DNA from: JBBSGA01 sp038254585 | GTDB taxonomy: Bacteria; Chloroflexota; Chloroflexia; Chloroflexales; Kallotenuaceae | Reading direction: 5' to 3' | NCBI GenBank assembly: GCA_038254585.1 | Contig: JBBSGA010000208.1 | Coordinates: 1-10,974, forward strand | DNA length: 10,974 nt | Shown here: piece by piece, positions 6,082-10,974 of the stretch | Layout of the letters: every line of letters starts with the position of its first letter | How positions within the stretch are numbered: the stretch's first letter is position 1 | Notes under the pieces: model-generated | What the model was told of the DNA's origin: nothing | Database searches by the model: none | What the model saw: the letters and a program-made list of their open reading frames with translations, nothing else | Program-made: the position numbers and the translations under genes

Positions 6082-9000
6082 ATGGCACCACAAGAGTTAA
6101 CTTTTCCCGTCGCCGGCATGACCTGCGCTTCTTGCGTCCGCCGTATCGAAAAGGCGCTGACCAAGGTCGAGGGTGTGCAGGAGGCCAGCGTCAATCTCGC
6201 GACCGAGCGCGCTCGGGTCGTCTACGATCCCGGCGCCGCGAGCCCCACGCAGTTGAAAGCGGCCGTCGAAAAGGCGGGCTACAGCGTGCGGGAGATGCCG
6301 GCCGAGGCGGTTCTGCCGCCGGTTACGCCCGCATTGGCAGGCACGAGCGCTGATGCACCCAGCACGTCCTCAGGAGGCGACGCCCTGCTGCCAATCGAAG
6401 GCATGACCTGCGCGTCGTGTGTTCGCCGCGTCGAGAAAGCGCTGGCGAAGGTGCCGGGAGTCCAGGAAGCCAGTGTCAACCTCGCGACGGAAAAGGCGCG
6501 GGTTGTCTTCGATTCCACGGTGACGGATCTGGCCCAGCTGCGCACGGCGGTCGAGCATGCGGGCTACCGTGTGGGATCGCTTCCCGCTCCCGCGGCTGCT
6601 CCAGGCGCAGAAGCCGTCGGGGCGGGATCGGCCGTCGAACCGGTCGACGCGCGCGAGCTGGAGCGACAGCGGGAGCTCGACGACCTCCGCACGAAGTGGC
6701 TTGTCAGCCTGGCCGCGGGCCTGGTCATGATGGCATTCATGTACCTGCCGCTCACGATCGACATGACGCTGCTGGCACCGGTGCTGCTGATCGTCGCGAC
6801 GCTGGTCCAGTTCTGGGCCGGACGTGTCTTTTACCGCGCCGCCTGGGCCGCTGCGCGGCACGGCAGCACAAATATGAATACGCTGGTGGCGGTCGGCACC
6901 AGTGTGGCCTATGGCTACAGCACCTTTGTGACCCTGTGGCCCACCCTTGCCCAGCGCTGGGGCTTCCAATATCACCTGTACTATGAGACCGCGATCATCA
7001 TTATCGCCTTGATCCTGCTGGGACGCTGGATGGAGGCGCGCGCCAAAAAGCAGACCGGGGCGGCGATCAAGGCGCTCATGGGCCTGCAAGCGAAAACAGC
7101 GCGCGTGATCCGCCGGGGCATCGAGCACGATATTCCGATCGACGCCGTGGTAGCAGGCGATCTGGTGCGTGTCCGACCCGGGGAGAAGGTTCCCGTCGAT
7201 GGCGTCGTCACGGAGGGCAGCTCGGCGGTCGACGAAAGTATGCTGACCGGGGAGAGTCTGCCGGTCGAAAAGGTCGCGGGTGATAGCGTGATCGGCGCGA
7301 CACTGAACAAGACCGGCAGCTTTATCTTCAGGGCAACCAAGGTGGGCAAGGAAACGACGCTCGCCCAGATCGTGCGGCTGGCCGAGGATGCACAGGGCTC
7401 GAAGGCGCCCATGCAGCGCCTGGCCGACACCATCGCTGGGTACTTTGTCCCCGCCGTACTCGTGCTCGCGGTTCTCACCTTCGCTGGATGGCTGCTGCTC
7501 GGCCCTGAGCCACGCTTGACACTGGCGCTGCAGGCAGCGATCGCCGTACTGATCATCGCCTGCCCCTGCGCACTGGGGCTGGCCACGCCGACTGCGATCA
7601 TGGTCGGCACAGGCAAGGCAGCCGAGCATGGCATCCTGATCCGGGGCGGCGAGGCCCTCGAGCAGGCACGCAAGATCACCACGATCGTCCTGGACAAGAC
7701 CGGAACACTGACGCGCGGCAAGCCGGCCGTGACGGCCATCGTGGCAACCAACCGCATCGATGAACGTGAACTGCTGCGCCTGGCAGCCGCAGCCGAGGTC
7801 GGGTCCGAACACCCGCTGGGCGAGGCGATTGTGGCGCGTGCCCGTGAACTTGGCCTCGACCTGCCCCCGACGGCGCACTTCGCGTCTATCACGGGCAAAG
7901 GCATTCAGGCGACGGTCGAGGGCCGTGCGTTGGCGCTGGGCAACCGCGCGCTGATGGAGTACGTGGGTGCCACGTTGGATGGGCTGGCGGAGCGCGCGGA
8001 CCAACTTGCCCGCGGCGGAGCCACGCCGATGTACGTTGCGCTGAACGGCGAAGGGGCGGGCCTGATCGCGGTGGCCGACACGCTGAAACCGGAGTCGCAG
8101 GAGGCCGTCGCGGAGCTCAAGGCGCTGGGTCTTGACGTCTGGATGCTGACCGGCGACAACCGGGCCACGGCCGAGGCGATCGCGCGGCAGGTTGGCATTG
8201 CGCACATCCTGGCCGAGGTGCTGCCGGAACAGAAAGTCGACAAGGTGAAGGCGCTGCAGGCGGACGGACGCACGGTTGCGATGGTGGGCGATGGCATCAA
8301 CGATGCGCCCGCATTGGCCCAGGCTGACCTCGGCATCGCGATCGGCACCGGCACCGATGTGGCCATGGCTGCATCCGATGTGACGCTCATCGGCGGCGAT
8401 CTGCGGAGTATTGTCACGGCGATTGCGCTGTCGCGCAAGACGGTGGGCGCTATTAAGCAGGGCCTCTTCTGGGCCTTCGCCTACAACGTGTTGCTGATCC
8501 CGGTGGCGATGGGCGCCCTGTATCCGGTCTTTGGGGTCCTGCTCAGCCCGCTGCTCGCCGCCGCGGCGATGGCGATGAGCAGCGTGAGCGTGGTGACCAA
8601 CGCGCTGCGCCTACGCGGCTTCCGCCCGCCGAAGGACGCTGCGGCGATCCTGCACCCTTCCCTCAAGTCGCGGGTCGGCGAGTACGCCTATCTGGTGGCG
8701 ATTGCCATCGTCGCGCTGGCCATCGGCGGAGTCGCGCTGGTGCTTGCTCGCCCCGGCGAGGCCATGGCCGGGATGTCCGCGGGTGGAGCGACGAGCGCCC
8801 CAAGCGCGGCCAGGGCGAATCACGTGATCGCGATCGCCGTCGGCGACGATCTGCGCTTCGCACCATCCGTGCTGCAGATTCATGAAGGCGAAACGGTGAC
8901 CTTCCGGGTGACGAACACGGGCAAGGTCGCGCATGAGTTTGTCGTGGGCGACGAGGCGGTGCAGCGCGCGCATGAGCAGGAAATGCAGCAGAGCAGCACT

Positions 9001-9186
9001 ATGAAAGGGATGGCCATGGGCAACGGCGCCGCGTACGCCGTCAACGTTCCGGCCGGGAAGACGGTGACGCTCATCTACACCTTCGCCACGCCCGGCACGC
9101 TGCTGTACGGCTGCCATGTTCCGGGGCACTATGGCGCGGGCATGCGTGGCACCATCGCGATTACGCGGGCCACGTCGTCGAACTAA
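6082..9186 (+). CDS. copA: Cu+-exporting P1B-type ATPase with C-terminal cupredoxin domain
   Basis: A 1034-residue membrane pump, longer than the roughly 750-850 residues usual for CopA. Two HMA domains carry GMTCASC at 12-18 and 107-113. The core has the A-domain TGES (389-392), CPC in the sixth helix (494-496) that marks Cu+/Ag+ transport, DKTGT (Asp538 is phosphorylated), the nucleotide-site His577-Pro578 and GDGINDAP (736-743). Tyr801-Asn802 and MAMSS at 830-834 complete the Cu+ site. After the eighth helix comes an extra hydrophobic helix at about 868-891, a linker, and a cupredoxin at about 913-1029. Its type 1 copper ligands are His951, Cys1011, His1016 and Met1021, with a Met-rich insert at 968-979. 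A ninth helix would place this domain outside the membrane, where exported Cu+ emerges. ATG 6082 is preferred to the TTG one codon earlier. The Shine-Dalgarno is weak (AAAGAG). copA is divergent from copZ and convergent with ctaG. Confidence 0.96.
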   Translation: MAPQELTFPVAGMTCASCVRRIEKALTKVEGVQEASVNLATERARVVYDPGAASPTQLKAAVEKAGYSVREMPAEAVLPPVTPALAGTSADAPSTSSGGDALLPIEGMTCASCVRRVEKALAKVPGVQEASVNLATEKARVVFDSTVTDLAQLRTAVEHAGYRVGSLPAPAAAPGAEAVGAGSAVEPVDARELERQRELDDLRTKWLVSLAAGLVMMAFMYLPLTIDMTLLAPVLLIVATLVQFWAGRVFYRAAWAAARHGSTNMNTLVAVGTSVAYGYSTFVTLWPTLAQRWGFQYHLYYETAIIIIALILLGRWMEARAKKQTGAAIKALMGLQAKTARVIRRGIEHDIPIDAVVAGDLVRVRPGEKVPVDGVVTEGSSAVDESMLTGESLPVEKVAGDSVIGATLNKTGSFIFRATKVGKETTLAQIVRLAEDAQGSKAPMQRLADTIAGYFVPAVLVLAVLTFAGWLLLGPEPRLTLALQAAIAVLIIACPCALGLATPTAIMVGTGKAAEHGILIRGGEALEQARKITTIVLDKTGTLTRGKPAVTAIVATNRIDERELLRLAAAAEVGSEHPLGEAIVARARELGLDLPPTAHFASITGKGIQATVEGRALALGNRALMEYVGATLDGLAERADQLARGGATPMYVALNGEGAGLIAVADTLKPESQEAVAELKALGLDVWMLTGDNRATAEAIARQVGIAHILAEVLPEQKVDKVKALQADGRTVAMVGDGINDAPALAQADLGIAIGTGTDVAMAASDVTLIGGDLRSIVTAIALSRKTVGAIKQGLFWAFAYNVLLIPVAMGALYPVFGVLLSPLLAAAAMAMSSVSVVTNALRLRGFRPPKDAAAILHPSLKSRVGEYAYLVAIAIVALAIGGVALVLARPGEAMAGMSAGGATSAPSAARANHVIAIAVGDDLRFAPSVLQIHEGETVTFRVTNTGKVAHEFVVGDEAVQRAHEQEMQQSSTMKGMAMGNGAAYAVNVPAGKTVTLIYTFATPGTLLYGCHVPGHYGAGMRGTIAITRATSSN

Positions 9187-9193
9187 GTGCCTG

Positions 9194-9239
9194 GAGGAGG
9201 TCATCGCTGGCGGCAGTATGCTCGTGCGGTGGCCTCCTC
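9194..9239 (+). terminator. Hairpin after copA
   Basis: Arms 9194-9203 and 9230-9239 form a 10-bp stem with one G-U pair and a 26-nt loop, beginning 8 nt after the copA stop. It is probably the end of the copA transcript. No T-run follows. Confidence 0.5.
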
Positions 9240-9284
9240 GTACGCACCCGTGCATGTCAGCGCAGTGGAAGACAGAAACGACAG

Positions 9285-9569
9285 ATGAGCGGACTCGACG
9301 CAGTCCGGGCACAGAAGGGCTACGGCTTCGCTACCCATCCGGAAAATCTGTTGACGTCGGAGCAGCGGCAGGAGTTCAAAAGGCTGAGCTATTTTCCCAC
9401 GAATCCGGACCTCCGGCTTGAAGTGACCGTCGACAGGCGACCAGGTTTTGCCACCTGTGCTGCCTACTGCAGTCATCCGTCGGCATACGTCAATTTTCCT
9501 GTTGACATAATTGCGAATCTATTGATTGAAAGTGTGGCTGTGTCTAGTCATTTTCTTTACATCAGGTGA
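9285..9569 (+). pseudogene. Truncated DUF1684-like gene (N-terminal remnant)
   Basis: The first 50 or so codons from the ATG at 9285 resemble the N-terminus of DUF1684 proteins: DAVRAQKGYGFATHPENLL followed by a phenylalanine-containing helix and LSYFPTNPDLRLEV. The family pattern I recall is K-D-x-F-F ... P-x-S-P-L ... F-x-x-L-x-Y-F-P. From about 9436 the product (GFATCAAYCSHP and on) no longer resembles the family, and the other two frames do not continue it. The open frame ends after 94 codons, where full proteins have well over 150. The downstream DNA is AT-richer, as if a different segment had been joined. There is no good ribosome binding site. This is best read as a gene broken by rearrangement. 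The family call is from memory and moderate at best. Confidence 0.4.
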
Positions 9570-9644
9570 CGGAAGTAGCCAGTACAGCGGTCAGCTGCGT
9601 GTGCCAGCCCCACCGCCAGCCGCCCGTTCCCAGCAACAACGGAT

Positions 9645-9658
9645 CCCGATCGATCGGG
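9645..9658. repeat. 14-bp perfect palindrome between copA and ctaG
   Basis: CCCGATCGATCGGG is self-complementary and extends by one G-T and one A-T pair on the outside. It sits 43 nt beyond the ctaG stop on the ctaG strand. It could be the transcript-end hairpin (7-bp stem, TCGA loop) or a protein site; there is no T-run. Confidence 0.4.
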
Positions 9659-9700
9659 GTAAGGGGTTTGTCCCTCGCCTGGCCGAACCAGACGGGACAT

Positions 9701-10549
9701 CTAGTGTAGGGAGCGCGCTTGGTCGACCGCTGCCTCTGCCGTGCGTTCGTCGTGGTTGATGTACTTAATGAACGCCACGACGGTGCCCGCGATGTAGATC
9801 ACGTCGCCGACCATCATGCTCAGCCCGCCAATCTCCTGGTCCACGAGTGGGGAAAGGCCCGCGATACGGGGTTGCTGCAGGTAGGCTGCGTACAACGGCC
9901 GGCTCGACGCGATGAAGAGTCCGCCGAGCAGCCCACTCTCGCTCGCGGCCGCCAGCAGGTACAGTGGGGCCATCTCGTAGCCAAGGCGCCGCCTGCCGCC
10001 CGTGGGATGCACGACCGGCCACCAGAAAAGCAGACCGGCGCCGAGAAAGACCAGATGCTCCAGGCCGTGGATGACGGAGGTTCCCTGGGCGGCATCATAC
10101 AGCGTGGGCAGGTGCCACGCGGCGATGACCAGCAGGTAAATCATCAGGGCGAGTGCGGGTGTCGTCAGCACACGGCAGATGCGGTGCAGCGGGGTCCGCG
10201 GCGCGCAGTGGAGGCCAAACGCCCGGCGCGTGTGCTTCGGAAAGGCCCACAGCACCGGCAGCAGTGGCGCGCCGAGCAACACCAGCAGTGGCGTGACGTC
10301 CATGATGAACATGTGCTCGATCATGTGTGCGAAAAACAACCGGTCACCGTAGGTCGCGAGTGGCGAGAGCAACGCGAGTCCGAGCGTAGCAAGTCCGCCG
10401 AAATAGCACGAGGCGCGCCAGGGAGGAATCCGGACTCCCCGGCCTCGCCGACGTAGCTGCACCCAGCCGCGAGCGTACACGCTGGCGTACACCATGAGCC
10501 CTACCAGGATCGCCGGATTCCAGGACCATGCCATCAGGAAGGTGCTCAA
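9701..10549 (-). CDS. ctaG: CtaG-type cytochrome c oxidase assembly membrane protein
   Basis: A 282-residue polytopic membrane protein of the caa3-type CtaG family, which helps load copper into cytochrome c oxidase. Seven hydrophobic helices can be drawn, roughly at residues 9-28, 46-68, 79-103, 129-150, 163-180, 195-215 and 240-265. Histidines typical of the family lie at or near membrane faces: FFAHMIEHMF (His75, His79), AWHLP (His146) and IHGLEH (His161, His165), followed by GLLFWWPVV. LLGAP after the third helix start is also characteristic. The frame is open further upstream to 10684, but that extension is not protein-like. A TTG at 10549 has GGAG 6 nt upstream; the ATG at 10534 (MAWSW) is the alternative and has no Shine-Dalgarno. 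The gene converges with copA, and the shared copper theme suggests it uses extracytoplasmic copper from the same pool. Confidence 0.88.
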   Translation of the reverse strand: MSTFLMAWSWNPAILVGLMVYASVYARGWVQLRRRGRGVRIPPWRASCYFGGLATLGLALLSPLATYGDRLFFAHMIEHMFIMDVTPLLVLLGAPLLPVLWAFPKHTRRAFGLHCAPRTPLHRICRVLTTPALALMIYLLVIAAWHLPTLYDAAQGTSVIHGLEHLVFLGAGLLFWWPVVHPTGGRRRLGYEMAPLYLLAAASESGLLGGLFIASSRPLYAAYLQQPRIAGLSPLVDQEIGGLSMMVGDVIYIAGTVVAFIKYINHDERTAEAAVDQARSLH

Positions 10550-10913
10550 CGCTCTCTCCAACTCATTCCTTGCATGCGTCCCGCGTCCGCACGGGCAGTT
10601 CCGAAGCTCGCCTGCGGCCCGCCAATGCTCCATAGTGCTGCGGAGTTGACTACTGTGGCTCTGTATGCCCTGAATGTCAAACACGTCCAGGTAGCTGAGA
10701 AAGCGCAGGAGTCAAACGACGCCAAGGCATCCTTGTCCAGTCCGAGCTACGTGATCCAGCCCTTCGCCAATTTCCGTGAAACGGAGTTGACGTTCGTGGG
10801 GGATGGTAAGGATTCGCGAGAAACGGGCCATATCGAATCCTGTCGATGCACAGGAACGGTGATTCCGCGCCTCGCGAACTGGCAACAGAATGATTAAGCG
10901 ATGCGGTGAAATG
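10550..10913. other. Region upstream of ctaG without a recognised gene
   Basis: Short frames on both strands carry no recognisable motif. On the minus strand TTGACA at 10908-10913 is followed 15 nt later by TAATCA, a weak promoter-like pair pointing towards ctaG but about 330 nt from it. Confidence 0.35.
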
Positions 10914-10974
10914 TCAAGCGGCAATTTTCGCGAGTTCGAACCATTTTGGGCACAACCTCACCTGACCTAGCCCG
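10914..10974 (-). CDS. Possible C-terminal end of a gene entering from the right edge
   Basis: On the minus strand the frame from the window edge reads GLGQVRLCPKWFELAKIAA and stops at TGA (10914-10916). The residue mix looks more like real protein than the Arg-rich shadows nearby. Nineteen residues are far too few to name a family, and an open frame this short can occur by chance. If real, it would lie upstream of ctaG on the same strand. Confidence 0.22.
   Translation of the reverse strand, partial: GLGQVRLCPKWFELAKIAA

Noticed and set aside
6370..8205. A 611-codon open frame on the minus strand, opposite copA
   Set aside because: It is a shadow: copA on the plus strand has every P1B-ATPase motif in order, and GC-rich codons leave the opposite strand free of stops. 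The product has no recognisable domain.
10550..10684. N-terminal extension of ctaG to the ATG at 10684
   Set aside because: The added 45 residues are polar and unlike the family, which begins close to the first membrane helix; a Shine-Dalgarno favours TTG 10549.

Overview
The window is GC-rich bacterial DNA. Codon use and the gene families point to Chloroflexota (Thermomicrobia-like or a relative). That placement is an inference from protein style, because no rRNA or other marker gene is present. Real genes are sparse and separated by long stretches with no credible coding sequence. An IS transposase fragment at the left edge, short repeats, many hairpins and a truncated gene suggest an accessory or rearranged region.

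Layout: (1) 1-307, minus strand: 5' part of a transposase that runs off the left edge. (2) 308-1163: no recognised gene, but a 21-bp direct repeat pair flanks a hairpin at 546-623. (3) 1178-1972, plus: secreted matrixin-like zinc metalloprotease with an unusual QExxHxxGxxH motif, followed by a strong hairpin at 2034-2071. (4) 2399-3070, minus: class I SAM methyltransferase. (5) 3071-4310: about 1.2 kb with no supportable gene. (6) 4311-5259, minus: two-gene copper operon, copZ followed 10 nt later by a protein joining a thioredoxin-like [2Fe-2S] ferredoxin domain to a YHS metal-binding domain. (7) 5260-6081: intergenic region between divergent copper genes, containing a cluster of hairpins and, near its right end, a putative copA promoter with a small palindrome. 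(8) 6082-9186, plus: copA, a Cu+ P1B-type ATPase with two N-terminal HMA domains, an extra ninth membrane helix and a C-terminal cupredoxin. (9) 9285-9569: probable remnant of a DUF1684 gene. (10) 9701-10549, minus: CtaG-type cytochrome c oxidase assembly membrane protein. (11) 10550-10974: no clear gene except a possible C-terminal end of a gene entering from the right edge.

The centre and right of the window form a copper-handling neighbourhood. CopZ would carry Cu+ in the cytosol and CopA would pump it out. The cupredoxin tethered to CopA by the ninth helix should sit outside the membrane, where it could receive the exported ion. CtaG, convergent with copA, belongs to a family that supplies copper to the CuB centre of cytochrome oxidase. 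The ferredoxin-YHS protein adds a possible redox or metal-sensing step in the cytosol. No CsoR-, CueR- or CopY-type regulator is visible. The most notable finding is the CopA-cupredoxin fusion, together with the ferredoxin-YHS fusion across the divergent intergenic region. This suggests an integrated copper export and delivery module, but the joint function is inferred.
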